A DNA stretch of 64,000 nt from CAG-791 sp045546175 (GCA_045546175.1 JAZQCI010000045.1:1-64000), one strand, 5' to 3'. Positions 1 to 8,298 are shown, numbered from the stretch's first letter. Notes: a model not told the origin generated them from the sequence alone. A program made the numbers and translations.

Positions 1-176
1 AGATCCTGCAGACAATTAACAGTGTTGATGACTATTGCGGATACTCCCGCGCACACCACATCGCCCTGCGGTTTTAAAAATCTTCCAAAGCCTCTTTCGG
101 GCTTAAATCCCGCATGTCCGCTGCAGATAAAGGACTTGTAATTTCCATTCTGCCTTGTGATTACAACCTGTATCAT
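1..176 (-). CDS. prp: Ribosomal-processing cysteine protease Prp (3' end outside window)
   Basis: Only the first 58 codons or so are present; the gene runs off the left edge. The start reads MIQVVITRQNGNY, then the conserved SGHAG histidine motif and DVVCAGVSA, which carries the catalytic cysteine. In Firmicutes Prp removes an N-terminal extension of ribosomal protein L27 and is encoded between rplU and rpmA. Here it lies 14 bases after rplU in the same direction, as expected. No strong ribosome site precedes the ATG, so translation may be coupled to rplU. rpmA should follow beyond the window edge. Identity rests on both motifs and position. Confidence 0.9.
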   Translation of the reverse strand, partial: MIQVVITRQNGNYKSFICSGHAGFKPERGFGRFLKPQGDVVCAGVSAIVINTVNCLQD

Positions 177-190
177 AGGAATGTCTCTAA

Positions 191-496
191 TCAGCCGTTG
201 ATCTTGTCGATCTTAACGCGGGTATAGAGCTGTCTGTGACCGTTCTTCTTGTGATAGCCGGTCTTTCTCTTGTAGTGGTAAACTACGACCTTCTTGCCCT
301 TGCCCTGATCCATAACAGTGCCTGTGACAGTTGCGGCTGCGACATCTGCGCCAACCTTCATGGTGTCTCCGCCGATGCAGATGACCTTGTCAAAAGTGAC
401 CTCTGTGCCACTCTCGCCCTCGATCTTCTCGATATCGATGATATCTCCCTCGGAAACTTTGTACTGCTTGCCACCTGTTGCGATAATTGCGTACAT
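191..496 (-). CDS. rplU: 50S ribosomal protein L21
   Basis: A 101-residue protein of normal L21 length, starting MYAIIATGGKQYKV and ending with the RVKIDKING tail typical of the family. L21 binds 23S rRNA in the large subunit. A perfect AGGAGG-type site (AAGGAGGTACC) precedes the ATG. It is the first gene of the L21-Prp-L27 operon and has its own strong promoter and a leader of about 120 bases. Identification is secure. Confidence 0.98.
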   Translation of the reverse strand: MYAIIATGGKQYKVSEGDIIDIEKIEGESGTEVTFDKVICIGGDTMKVGADVAAATVTGTVMDQGKGKKVVVYHYKRKTGYHKKNGHRQLYTRVKIDKING

Positions 497-619
497 TCTG
501 GTACCTCCTTCTTATAAAAACTCGCTGATTGCGGCGGCTCTTTGCAGAGCGCTTTCCATGCTGCTGTTCCTGCAGTACCATACAGCGCAGCACACTAAGA
601 GCCTCATCATGCGGCATAC
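497..619 (-). promoter_or_regulatory. Structured 5' leader of rplU, candidate L21 leader
   Basis: The roughly 120-base untranslated leader between the predicted transcription start and rplU contains nested complementary segments. GGCTCTT near the 5' end can pair with AAGAGCC near the 3' end, and TGCTG pairs with CAGCA inside that. L21 operons of Firmicutes are known to carry leader structures thought to mediate autoregulation. I see a fold in the right place but cannot confirm a match to the known L21 leader family by eye. Confidence 0.4.
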
Positions 620-625
620 TCAAAT

Positions 626-654
626 AACATAACAGAAGGGCGCGGACCTGTCAA
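626..654 (-). promoter_or_regulatory. Vegetative promoter of rplU operon
   Basis: On the minus strand the -35 box is TTGACA (649-654) and the -10 box is TATGTT (626-631), with a spacer of exactly 17 bases. Transcription should start near 619. A perfect -35 and ideal spacing fit a highly expressed ribosomal protein operon. Confidence 0.85.
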
Positions 655-746
655 GAAAAATTGCGACAAATCCCGCCCTTTTTTGTGCTGTTTCAGATAA
701 AAGCTGACTGCCGACGCACTCCGGCCTTCCCGGGGCAAAATACAGA

Positions 747-2051
747 TCAGTCCTCCTTCTTCTGCCTGCGCGCCAGTTCCAGCGTCACATCTTCCCATGT
801 GATCCCCTTCTCGGCCATTACCACCATCAGGTGATAGAGGTAATCCGAGATCTCGTAGACGATCTCATTGGGATTGGGATTCTTGGCGGCAATGATGATC
901 TCCGTCGCCTCTTCTCCCAGCTTCTTGAGCATCTTGTCGATGCCTTTGTCAAAGAGATAGTTGGTATATGACCCTTTCTTGGGGTGGTCTCTTCGATCCG
1001 TGATCGTCTGATAGTCCTTGAGAAGGACCGTCTGCGGGTTGAAGGACTCCTTGCCCTCCTCCGTCAATACTGTGTTGAAAAAGCAGGAGTGGCTTCCCGT
1101 ATGGCAGGCTGCGCCGACCTGCTCTACTTTGGCAAGGAGCGTGTCCATGTCGCAGTCGGCCGTCAGAGAGTGCACGTACTGGAAGTGGCCGCTGGTAAGT
1201 CCCTTTACCCAGATCTCGCTCCGGCTTCTGGACCAGTAGGTCATTCTGCCCGTGGCGACAGTCATATTGTAGGCTTCTTCATTCATGTAGGCGACCATGA
1301 GCACCTGGTCCGTGGAGACCTCCTGGACAACCACGGGGAGCAGCCCGTCGGGTCCGAGCTTGAACTGATCCCACTTGTAAGCCGCCTCCCGGATCCTGAC
1401 CGGAATGCCGCAGGAGATCAGCTTGTTTCTCACATGCTGGAGCTTCCCGGTCCTCGCGTTCACGCCGCCCCCCGTCACTCCGTGGATCCCGCTGTGCAGG
1501 AGCGTCTCTCTGACGCAGCTCTTCTGAGTGATCTGGGCGATCACCGGGAGCGCCGTCTGCACTCTTTCAAGCCCCTCGAAAGGCTCTTCTCCCACGTAAA
1601 TCAGGCAGGAGATATTTCCGTCAATATACTCTTTATACTTTTCGATCTGCTCTTCCGAAGAGAAGCAGGCGCCGATCCTGTCCGCCCCGAACTTGTCCGC
1701 CACTTCTGCCGCGATCTGCGCGTTCCCTTCCTTGGAGAGGTTCAGGCAGGCCATGGCGCAGCCGGCATAGAGGAATTTTTTGACATCCTCCATCCTTCTG
1801 ATGCGCCCCGCCGCGATCACCGGGATGCGGATCCTGCCGCAGATCTCCCGGATGATGTCGTTGTGGGCATCCTGTTCCTGATCCGTGTCGGACAGATCAA
1901 AGACGATCAGGGCGTCCGTAAAGCCGTTGTCGTAAGCGGCCGCCAGCGCGGCCGGCTCCTGTCCTTCCGGCTCATGGTCCGCAAGGCTCTTTACGGCTTT
2001 GCAGTCCTTTAAATAAATGCAGGGGATCAGCTTCTTATACTGTGTATCCAT
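747..2051 (-). CDS. hisIE: HisIE with N-terminal HisF-like domain (PRA-CH / PRA-PH fusion)
   Basis: A 434-residue fusion. Residues 226-326 are phosphoribosyl-AMP cyclohydrolase (HisI), with DCDMD at 299-303 and cysteines C316 and C323 for metal binding. Residues 345-434 are phosphoribosyl-ATP pyrophosphatase (HisE). Together they do the second and third steps of histidine synthesis. Residues 1-222 resemble the HisF/HisA barrel (IPCIYLKDCKAV), but the catalytic Asp of HisF (CLDVKDG) is Tyr here, and the second catalytic Asp region reads GACFSSEEQ. That domain is therefore probably not an active cyclase. The start has a TTTGAGG ribosome site. It is the last gene of the his operon. Confidence 0.93.
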   Translation of the reverse strand: MDTQYKKLIPCIYLKDCKAVKSLADHEPEGQEPAALAAAYDNGFTDALIVFDLSDTDQEQDAHNDIIREICGRIRIPVIAAGRIRRMEDVKKFLYAGCAMACLNLSKEGNAQIAAEVADKFGADRIGACFSSEEQIEKYKEYIDGNISCLIYVGEEPFEGLERVQTALPVIAQITQKSCVRETLLHSGIHGVTGGGVNARTGKLQHVRNKLISCGIPVRIREAAYKWDQFKLGPDGLLPVVVQEVSTDQVLMVAYMNEEAYNMTVATGRMTYWSRSRSEIWVKGLTSGHFQYVHSLTADCDMDTLLAKVEQVGAACHTGSHSCFFNTVLTEEGKESFNPQTVLLKDYQTITDRRDHPKKGSYTNYLFDKGIDKMLKKLGEEATEIIIAAKNPNPNEIVYEISDYLYHLMVVMAEKGITWEDVTLELARRQKKED

Positions 2052-2081
2052 TTTTACCTCAAATTGTATGCTACTGCGCGT

Positions 2082-2675
2082 TTACAGACTTCCTTTTGTG
2101 CTCAGGACGTCCGTGATGCGCTCTTCCTTCTGCGTTGCCATGTCCAGCGCCTTGGAGAAGCACTTGAACATTCCTTCGATGATGTGGTGGGCGTTGCTCC
2201 CGGAGAGGATCCGGAAATGGAGGTTCATCGCGGCGCTGTAAGAGATCGAATAGAAGAACTCCCTGACCAGCTCCGTGTCGAAATCGCCTACCATAGGTGC
2301 CGTGAAGGGCTCTCCCTCCATGACAAAATAGGGCCTGCCGCACAGGTCCACCGCGCACAGGATCAGCGCCTCATCCATAGGCAGGATGAAGTAACCGTAT
2401 CTCTTGATTCCCTTTTTGTCGCCAACCGCCTCTTTAATGGCCTGTCCAAGGACGATCCCGGTGTCTTCCACCGTGTGGTGTCCGTCCACGTGCAGGTCGC
2501 CATCGACCTTGAGCTCCATGTCGAACAGCCCGTGCCTTGTGAAGGCGTCCATCATGTGGTCAAAAAAGCCGATGCCGGTGGAGAGCTGTGCCTTTCCGCT
2601 GCCGTCCAGGCAGAAGTTCATGGTGATATCCGTCTCACCCGTCTTTCTAGTGATCTGCGCGCTCCTTTTCTCCAT
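2082..2675 (-). CDS. hisB: Imidazoleglycerol-phosphate dehydratase
   Basis: A 197-residue monofunctional HisB, with the two metal-binding motifs DGHHTVEDTG and NAHHIIEG. It dehydrates imidazoleglycerol phosphate to imidazoleacetol phosphate. I chose the ATG at 2675 (MEKRSAQ) over the one at 2681: the AGGAGG site is only 1-2 bases from the upstream ATG but 7 from this one. The ribosome site lies in the last codons of hisD (a run of Glu codons), so translation of the two genes is likely coupled. Confidence 0.95.
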   Translation of the reverse strand: MEKRSAQITRKTGETDITMNFCLDGSGKAQLSTGIGFFDHMMDAFTRHGLFDMELKVDGDLHVDGHHTVEDTGIVLGQAIKEAVGDKKGIKRYGYFILPMDEALILCAVDLCGRPYFVMEGEPFTAPMVGDFDTELVREFFYSISYSAAMNLHFRILSGSNAHHIIEGMFKCFSKALDMATQKEERITDVLSTKGSL

Positions 2676-2677
2676 GA

Positions 2678-3976
2678 TCATTCCTCCTCTTCAAAGCGGA
2701 CAGCGATGGAGTTTGCGTGAGCCGCGAGTCCTTCGCTCATGGCGAACAGCTCGATATCCTTGTGGACGGCCCTGAGTGCCTCCTTGGAATAAGAGATGAT
2801 GCTGCTCTTCTTGACAAAATCGTCCACACCCAGCGGGGAGAAAAATCTCGCCGTCCCGTTTGTGGGAAGGATGTGGTTGGGGCCAGCAAAATAGTCCCCC
2901 AGCGGCTCCGAAGAATAGCTTCCCAGGAAGATCGCGCCGGCATTCTTTATTTTGGTCATGACCTCGCAGGGATTTGCCGTGATGATCTCCAGGTGTTCGG
3001 AAGCGATTGTATTGGCCGCCCCGATCAGGTCCTCCATCGTATCTCCCACGAATATGTAACCGTAGTCCTCCAGGGACTTATTTATGATCTCCGCCCTGGA
3101 GAGAGTCTTCAAAAATCCGTCGATCTCGTCCGAGACGGCCTTCGCAAGAGCCATGTCCGTAGTCAGGAGAATGGCGCTGGCCATGGGATCGTGCTCCGCC
3201 TGGGAAAGGAGATCCGCCGCCACAAATCTGGGATTTGCCGTGCTGTCCGCGATGACGAGGATCTCGCTGGGACCCGCCACCGAGTCGATGCCGGTCACTC
3301 CGAAGCACTGCTTTTTGGCGAGCGCGACGAAAATATTGCCGGGGCCGGTGATCTTATCCACCTTGGGGATCGTCTGTGTTCCGTAGGCCATGGCGGCGAT
3401 CGCCTGCGCGCCGCCGACCTTGTAGATCTCATCCGCGCCCGCTATATCCGCTGCCACGACAGTTCCCGCCGCCGCCTTCCCGTCCGCGCCGGGAGGCGTG
3501 CACATGATGATCTTCTCTACGCCCGCCACCTTGGCCGGGACGATATTCATCAGCACACTGGAGGGATAGACGGCTCTTCCGCCGGGGACATAGCAGCCCG
3601 ACACCTCGATGGGAGTAATTTTCTGCCCCAGGATCACGCCGTCTTCTCTTGTGGTGATCCAGCTGTTCCTCTTCTGCTTTTCGTGATAATCGCGGATGTT
3701 TGCGGCCGCCTTTTTCATCACCTCGATCAGCGCCGGGTCAAGGGCCGCGTAGGCCTCCTCGATCTCTTCTCTCGATACGCGGAGCGTCTGCGGCGTCAGG
3801 TCGCACCGGTCGAATTTCTTCTCGTACCCGATGACGGCTTCATCCCCGTTTTCCCGCACGTTCGCGATGATATCCTGTACCGTCTTTTCATAGTCCCCGT
3901 AGCCGGAGGCGCCGCGCCCGATCAGCTTCTCAAGCGCCTGCTCCCTGGTATTTTCATCGAGCTTTACTATTCTCAT
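2678..3976 (-). CDS. hisD: Histidinol dehydrogenase
   Basis: A 432-residue, zinc-dependent, NAD-linked enzyme that oxidises histidinol to histidine, the last step of the pathway. Family marks include the SEHLEI segment with the catalytic Glu-His pair and GPNHILPTNG near the C terminus. The length is normal. It ends in four glutamates whose codons form the ribosome site of hisB. About 105 bases separate it from hisG upstream; I see no promoter or terminator there. Confidence 0.97.
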   Translation of the reverse strand: MRIVKLDENTREQALEKLIGRGASGYGDYEKTVQDIIANVRENGDEAVIGYEKKFDRCDLTPQTLRVSREEIEEAYAALDPALIEVMKKAAANIRDYHEKQKRNSWITTREDGVILGQKITPIEVSGCYVPGGRAVYPSSVLMNIVPAKVAGVEKIIMCTPPGADGKAAAGTVVAADIAGADEIYKVGGAQAIAAMAYGTQTIPKVDKITGPGNIFVALAKKQCFGVTGIDSVAGPSEILVIADSTANPRFVAADLLSQAEHDPMASAILLTTDMALAKAVSDEIDGFLKTLSRAEIINKSLEDYGYIFVGDTMEDLIGAANTIASEHLEIITANPCEVMTKIKNAGAIFLGSYSSEPLGDYFAGPNHILPTNGTARFFSPLGVDDFVKKSSIISYSKEALRAVHKDIELFAMSEGLAAHANSIAVRFEEEE

Positions 3977-4081
3977 CTGTTCTCCACAGTCCTTTCTGAA
4001 TACAGTCCGTTCTGATACAGTCTTTTCTAACCGTTTTATCTTCCAAGAAATGTCTTTATGTTCTGTTTTCCGGTCCGAAGA

Positions 4082-4723
4082 TCACTCCAGGCAGTCGCGG
4101 ACATTCGCCATGATCTCCCTGATCCTTGCCGTCTTCATCTGCATGGACACCTGGTTGACGATCATCCTGGCGGATACGGGACACACTTCTTCCAGAACGG
4201 CGAGTCCGTTTTCCTTCAGGGTGGAACCGGTCTCCACGATATCGACGATCACATCTCCCAGGTCCACGATGGGCCCCAGCTCCACGGATCCGTTGAGCTT
4301 GATGATATCCACCGTCTGATGCTTTCTGTTATAGAAGTACTCTCTCGCGATATTCGGGTATTTGGATGTGACCCGGATCATCTCGTGATGCTGCAACAAT
4401 TCCTTCGCCTCCGAAGGTCCGCAGACACACATCCTGCACTTGCCAAAGCCCAGGTCAAGGACTTCATAGACTCTGCGGTTCTCCTCCATGATGATGTCGG
4501 ATCCGACCACTCCTATATCCGCGGCTCCGTATTCGACGTAAGTCGGCACATCCGGTCCCTTTGCCAGGAAGAAACGGAGCTTCTGCTCCTCGTTGACAAA
4601 GATCAGCTTGCGGGAACTCTTGTCCTTGAGTTCTTCGCAGTAATAGCCGGCTCTTTCGAGAAGCGCCATGGTCTGGCTGGCCAGCCGTCCTTTCGTCAGG
4701 GCAATAGTTATATAGTCGTTCAC
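4082..4723 (-). CDS. hisG: ATP phosphoribosyltransferase, short catalytic subunit
   Basis: A 213-residue short-form HisG, which catalyses the first committed step (ATP + PRPP) and needs HisZ as its regulatory partner. The PRPP-binding motif ETGSTLKENGL is present, as is TKGRLASQ at the N terminus. The start is most likely GTG at 4723, which has GGAGG five bases upstream. The in-frame ATG pair 24 bases earlier has no ribosome site. The short form matches the hisZ gene directly upstream. Confidence 0.95.
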   Translation of the reverse strand: MNDYITIALTKGRLASQTMALLERAGYYCEELKDKSSRKLIFVNEEQKLRFFLAKGPDVPTYVEYGAADIGVVGSDIIMEENRRVYEVLDLGFGKCRMCVCGPSEAKELLQHHEMIRVTSKYPNIAREYFYNRKHQTVDIIKLNGSVELGPIVDLGDVIVDIVETGSTLKENGLAVLEEVCPVSARMIVNQVSMQMKTARIREIMANVRDCLE

Positions 4724-4767
4724 ACTGTCCTCCGTTTGTCGCATCATTTTTATGCTGGTGATTACTT

Positions 4768-5901
4768 TTAGTTTTCCTCCGGCAGCAGGACCGACCTGAA
4801 GCCTGCCTGCCGGCTCATACGGGCCGTTTTCAGGGCCTCCCTGTAATTGTCCTCATTGTAATAGATCTTGTGGATCTCGGGCTCCTGCACGTCTGTGAGG
4901 TGCTGCCTTCTCATGGCCTCCATGAGGGGATCGATGGAGATCATGCAGCCTATGGCCGGCGCTTCTTTGCCGAAATATCCCAGCAGCTGGTCATATCTGC
5001 CTCCCGAAGCGATGGGTTCCCCGGTCCCGTATGTATATCCCTTGAAGATGATCCCCGTGTAATAATGGTATTTGCTCAGGAGCGAGAGATCGAAGCTGAT
5101 ATATTTGGAGAGCCCGTAGGCGTCCACCACATTCCAGACATCGATGAGTCGTCTCACGGCGGCCTGCGCCCGCGCGCCCGGCGCCGTATCGGCGGCCTTT
5201 ACCAGGTCCTCTGCCGTCTCCATGAAATCCCTGATCCTGAGGAACAGGTCCCTGTCCTCTCTCTTAAATCCTTCGCTCTTGAGGAGGTCTTCGGCGGCAA
5301 AATAGTTCTTGCCCGAGATCTCGTCGCGCAGCGTCTCTTCAAGGCTCCTGTCCATTCCGAGATGCTCGCAGATCCCCTTGAAGTACTCGACGTTGCCCAC
5401 ACTGATCTGGAACTCGGTGAGTCCTGCGGCCAGAAGGCTCTCGATCAGCATCGCGATCATCTCTCCGTCCGCCTGGGCGCTGGCGTCGTTCATGAGTTCC
5501 GCCCCCATCTGGGTGGTCTCCTTGAGCTTGCCCTGCAGGTTGGAAGTGTTGTTGAAGGTGCTTCCCTGATAACAGAAGCGGAGCGGGCGCTTCTCGTCCA
5601 TAAAGTACTTGGCCGCGCATCTTGCCACGGAGGGCGTAAAGTCGGGCCGCAGCACCAGAGTGTCCCCTTCTTTGTCGAAGAACTTGTACAGCTCCCTCGA
5701 GGAGGTCGTCCCGATCTCGTTGGAGAACACGTCAAAATATTCAAAGGAAGGCGTCTGAAGATCCTCGTATCCGTACAGATGGATCTGCCCCGCGATCCTT
5801 TTGATGATCGTCTGCTTGGCGGTATTTTCCTTTCCGTATGAGTCCCTGACGCCTTCCGGCGTATGCAGCAGGTCCTGAGATCTTCTGTTTGCGTAATTCA
5901 T
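4768..5901 (-). CDS. hisZ: ATP phosphoribosyltransferase regulatory subunit HisZ
   Basis: A 377-residue paralog of histidyl-tRNA synthetase that lacks charging activity. It forms a complex with short HisG and confers histidine feedback. The class II synthetase core is visible: TPEGVRDSYG, LRPDFTPSVAR (motif 2 region) and ASGGRYDQLLGYFG (motif 3 region). The ATG at 5901 has AGGAGAAGG close upstream and is preferred to one 21 bases earlier. It is the first gene of the his operon. HisZ rather than HisS is inferred from the adjacent short hisG and lack of a C-terminal anticodon domain of full length. Confidence 0.92.
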   Translation of the reverse strand: MNYANRRSQDLLHTPEGVRDSYGKENTAKQTIIKRIAGQIHLYGYEDLQTPSFEYFDVFSNEIGTTSSRELYKFFDKEGDTLVLRPDFTPSVARCAAKYFMDEKRPLRFCYQGSTFNNTSNLQGKLKETTQMGAELMNDASAQADGEMIAMLIESLLAAGLTEFQISVGNVEYFKGICEHLGMDRSLEETLRDEISGKNYFAAEDLLKSEGFKREDRDLFLRIRDFMETAEDLVKAADTAPGARAQAAVRRLIDVWNVVDAYGLSKYISFDLSLLSKYHYYTGIIFKGYTYGTGEPIASGGRYDQLLGYFGKEAPAIGCMISIDPLMEAMRRQHLTDVQEPEIHKIYYNEDNYREALKTARMSRQAGFRSVLLPEEN

Positions 5902-5928
5902 GCCTTCTCCTCGCTTTATCAAAATGCA

Positions 5929-5946
5929 GTGCTAATTTGTTAGCAC
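5929..5946 (-). promoter_or_regulatory. Palindromic operator between his promoter and hisZ
   Basis: GTGCTAATTTGTTAGCAC has two perfect 7-bp half-sites (GTGCTAA and TTAGCAC) around TTTG. It lies about 8-25 bases downstream of the predicted start of transcription, a typical place for a repressor to block the promoter. Operators of the Trp-repressor family have CTAG-like half-sites, and a TrpR-family regulator (HisR/YerC) has been proposed for his operons of Firmicutes. The protein that binds here is inferred, not seen. Confidence 0.7.
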
Positions 5947-5960
5947 ATAAAACCATTGGA

Positions 5961-5989
5961 AGTATACAGGAAAATGGCCCCCGTGTCAA
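5961..5989 (-). promoter_or_regulatory. Promoter of the his operon
   Basis: The minus strand has TTGACA (5984-5989), a 17-base spacer and TATACT (5961-5966). This is close to an ideal vegetative promoter. Transcription should start near 5954, just before the palindrome at 5929-5946. Confidence 0.88.
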
Positions 5990-6052
5990 TTCATCGCTCA
6001 CGCCGCGCGGGCTGCCCCGGCGGCATCGTTTTCTTTTCCGAATGCACGTATG

Positions 6053-6601
6053 TCAGTCGTCCGAATCGGAATCCCTCTCCGCCAGATCCCTGTTGATCAT
6101 TTCCAGATACGGAACGAGCACGCCGCTGCGCTGGGGAAGCACCCAGTTCATGTCAAGTTCGTCCATCCGAAAGCTCTTTCTGCCGCCCGCCTGCGCGCGC
6201 TCCCAGAAAGGGAGAAAATGCCGGAAGGGCAGATAATAGTAAACCCCCTCCTCTGTATAGCTGATCAGGAAAAAAGCTATGCCGTCCTGCTGCTCGAACC
6301 GCCTCATAAAATCCACCTGGTGGGGATGAATGTTCTGAAGCGCGAAGGTGGTCTTCTTGCACTCTTTTGCGTCAAAACAGACCGGAATCCCCTGGATCAC
6401 GCCGATGTAGTCCACCGTACTCTTCTGGTCAAAATAGGCCAGTGTGATGTGTCTGTTCTCGCTGTCGATCTTCATGGGCGTGATTGGCGTCGGAACTTTC
6501 TGTATAAGAGCCAGATTCTGTTCCTTGTATTTGTCATTGGTGCGGTTGATCTCGTCCTCAAAGAGAGATCCGCGAAGTCCCCGCGATTTCCATGTCGGCA
6601 T
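6053..6601 (-). CDS. recU: Holliday junction resolvase RecU
   Basis: A 182-residue RecU, the Firmicutes resolvase that cleaves four-way DNA junctions in recombination and repair. It begins MPTWKSRGLRGSLFEDEI and keeps the TNDKYKEQNLALI motif, the VDYIGV aspartate and FDAKECK, which supply metal-binding acidic residues and lysine of the nuclease fold. The open frame extends further upstream, but the ATG at 6601 has a GGGAG site and gives the family's normal length. It starts 5 bases after the pseudouridine synthase. The family's commoner neighbour, a class A penicillin-binding protein, is not seen here. Confidence 0.93.
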   Translation of the reverse strand: MPTWKSRGLRGSLFEDEINRTNDKYKEQNLALIQKVPTPITPMKIDSENRHITLAYFDQKSTVDYIGVIQGIPVCFDAKECKKTTFALQNIHPHQVDFMRRFEQQDGIAFFLISYTEEGVYYYLPFRHFLPFWERAQAGGRKSFRMDELDMNWVLPQRSGVLVPYLEMINRDLAERDSDSDD

Positions 6602-6606
6602 ATTTA

Positions 6607-7644
6607 TTACTCCCGTACTGACGCGATCTCCCGGTAGATACGGGGAGGGTCGCATGTAATTACTCTCTCGGACAGGGCGGCGAACTCCTCTTCTTCCATG
6701 CGGGGAAATTCGATTCTGCAGCACCAGAGCATCTGCCCTCTGAGGCCGTATTCGCTCCGGATCTTCTCATTTACTTTCAGGTCGCCGTATTTGGGATCTC
6801 CCAGGATCGGGTGACCCTTAGCCGCCAAATGGCTCCTGAGCTGATGGGTCTTTCCGGTGATCAGTTCCAGTTCCAGGAGCGAGCACTTCCCGCCGCTTAT
6901 GAGCGGTCGATAGGTGGTCCTGGTCCAATCGGCCCCTTTTTCCGCCTTGTTCTTGAAATTGACCGTATTGGTCACTTCGTCTTTTTTCAGATAGCCTTCG
7001 ATCTTGCCGGGCCTTTCGACTTTTCCCAGGACGACAGCGTTGTAAAACTTGTGCATCGTCCTGTTTCTGAGAAGCTCAGCGGCTTTTCTCGCTCCCGCAA
7101 GGGACTTGGAGCAGATCAGGATCCCGCCGGTATTTCGGTCCAGGCGGTTGCACACGGAGGGCTTGAAAGACTTCAGGGACCGGGCGTTCACCGCTCCCTT
7201 TTCGAGGAGATATCCCACCAGCCACTCGTTCATCGACAGGTCGGCGTCCGACGCTTTCTGGGAGAGGAGTCCCACGGGTTTTCTTACCGCCAGGATATGG
7301 TCGTCCTCATAGAGGATCCCGTCCTCGCCGATCCTGCCCCGGAGCTGCCGGAAAGCGCGCGTATATTCCTGTGTGGGCGGCAGTTCTTCCTCCCCGCTTT
7401 TGTCGTTGTCGGATCCGAGCAATGCTCCGCCAAACTTTCCGATGGTCTCATCAGAAAGAAAAAGCGTCACCAGATCTCCTTGTTGAAGAAGCTCACTGCC
7501 GGACGCTTTTTTGCCATTGAGTGTGATATTCTTTTTCCTGAGCATTTTATAGAGAAATGAAGAAGGAGCATCCGGCAGCTTCCGCTGCAGATACTTGTTG
7601 AACCGCTGCTCCTTTTCTTCTCTCTTAACCGTCCATTCTCTCAT
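6607..7644 (-). CDS. RluA-family rRNA/tRNA pseudouridine synthase
   Basis: A 345-residue protein with an N-terminal S4 RNA-binding domain (residues about 10-70, including LYKMLRKKNITLNGKK) and a catalytic domain with NRLDRNTGGIL, where the Asp is the catalytic residue of the family. GKTHQLRSHLAAKGHPILGD is the usual C-terminal core. Such enzymes convert specific uridines of 23S rRNA (RluC/RluD types) or tRNA; the target site cannot be told from sequence alone. It sits between recU and a small membrane protein in one run of minus-strand genes. Confidence 0.9.
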   Translation of the reverse strand: MREWTVKREEKEQRFNKYLQRKLPDAPSSFLYKMLRKKNITLNGKKASGSELLQQGDLVTLFLSDETIGKFGGALLGSDNDKSGEEELPPTQEYTRAFRQLRGRIGEDGILYEDDHILAVRKPVGLLSQKASDADLSMNEWLVGYLLEKGAVNARSLKSFKPSVCNRLDRNTGGILICSKSLAGARKAAELLRNRTMHKFYNAVVLGKVERPGKIEGYLKKDEVTNTVNFKNKAEKGADWTRTTYRPLISGGKCSLLELELITGKTHQLRSHLAAKGHPILGDPKYGDLKVNEKIRSEYGLRGQMLWCCRIEFPRMEEEEFAALSERVITCDPPRIYREIASVRE

Positions 7645-7658
7645 TTACCGGGTCTTCC

Positions 7659-8225
7659 TCACAGGGATATGGCTTTCAAAAGATTCATGGCCCCTTCCGC
7701 ACTTTTCTTCTCTTTGTTGTCTGGGAGTCTGTTCAGGCCGTCGAGCCGCTCCGTATAATTGTCGAGATTCTTGAAGATCTTGACCGTATAGCCCTTGAAG
7801 CCGTCATTTTCCAGCATTTTCCGAATGTGCATCTCCCCGCTTTTGACGTCGCACTTTTCGTCCTCGGTCAGGGCGCAGACGCTCTTGCCGGCACAGACAG
7901 CGTGGCTGATCGCATAGTTCTTGTCATAGCTGGTCATAAAGAGATCATAGGCGCCTGCCAGTTTCCCCTTGTGCAGCTCGATGGCGTCCCTGGCGCTCTC
8001 CGAACAGCCGCCCGCCCTGCAGAACATGACCAGGTCCACCGCGAACTTGCCCACGCCGATGCAGCTGAGGGCTGCCAGGATCGTAAAGACATTCTTGTTG
8101 GTCTTAAAATACCACTGCGCGCCGAAATAGGTCGCGAGCACTGCTGCCAGCAGTACAAATGTCACCGCGCCGTAGACCATCCGGCCTCTCTTTATATATC
8201 CGTAAGTTCCTTTTTTGCCTACCAT
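7659..8225 (-). CDS. Uncharacterised membrane protein with two transmembrane segments
   Basis: A 188-residue protein I do not recognise. A basic start (MVGKKGTYGYIKRGR) is followed by two hydrophobic segments at about residues 17-36 and 46-68, then a soluble tail of about 115 residues containing several cysteines (CRAGGC, SHAVCAGKSVCAL, EKC). The tail probably faces the cytoplasm given the positive N terminus and two spans. It is 14 bases upstream of the pseudouridine synthase and likely cotranscribed with it. No function can be assigned. Confidence 0.75.
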   Translation of the reverse strand: MVGKKGTYGYIKRGRMVYGAVTFVLLAAVLATYFGAQWYFKTNKNVFTILAALSCIGVGKFAVDLVMFCRAGGCSESARDAIELHKGKLAGAYDLFMTSYDKNYAISHAVCAGKSVCALTEDEKCDVKSGEMHIRKMLENDGFKGYTVKIFKNLDNYTERLDGLNRLPDNKEKKSAEGAMNLLKAISL

Positions 8226-8248
8226 AAATACTCCGAAACGTCAAAGCA

Positions 8249-8279
8249 GGACATCTTTTCTTTTGCCGAAAAGATGTCC
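8249..8279 (-). terminator. Terminator-like hairpin after the coiled-coil gene
   Basis: GGACATCTTTTC and GAAAAGATGTCC form a perfect 12-bp stem around a 7-base loop. It lies 20 bases after the stop of the gene at 8299-8952. The following T-tract on the minus strand is poor (TGCTTTG), so termination may be partial. Confidence 0.5.
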
Positions 8280-8298
8280 CGCACATTACTATCGCATG

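Noticed and set aside
984..2012. Long plus-strand open frame opposite hisIE
   Set aside because: Arg/Val/Asp-rich product with no motif, no ribosome site, fully antisense to a clear gene. High GC at third positions leaves such frames open.
5902..5990. T-box or leader-peptide attenuator before hisZ
   Set aside because: Too short for a T-box; no run of His codons and no antiterminator/terminator pair. A palindromic operator explains control better.
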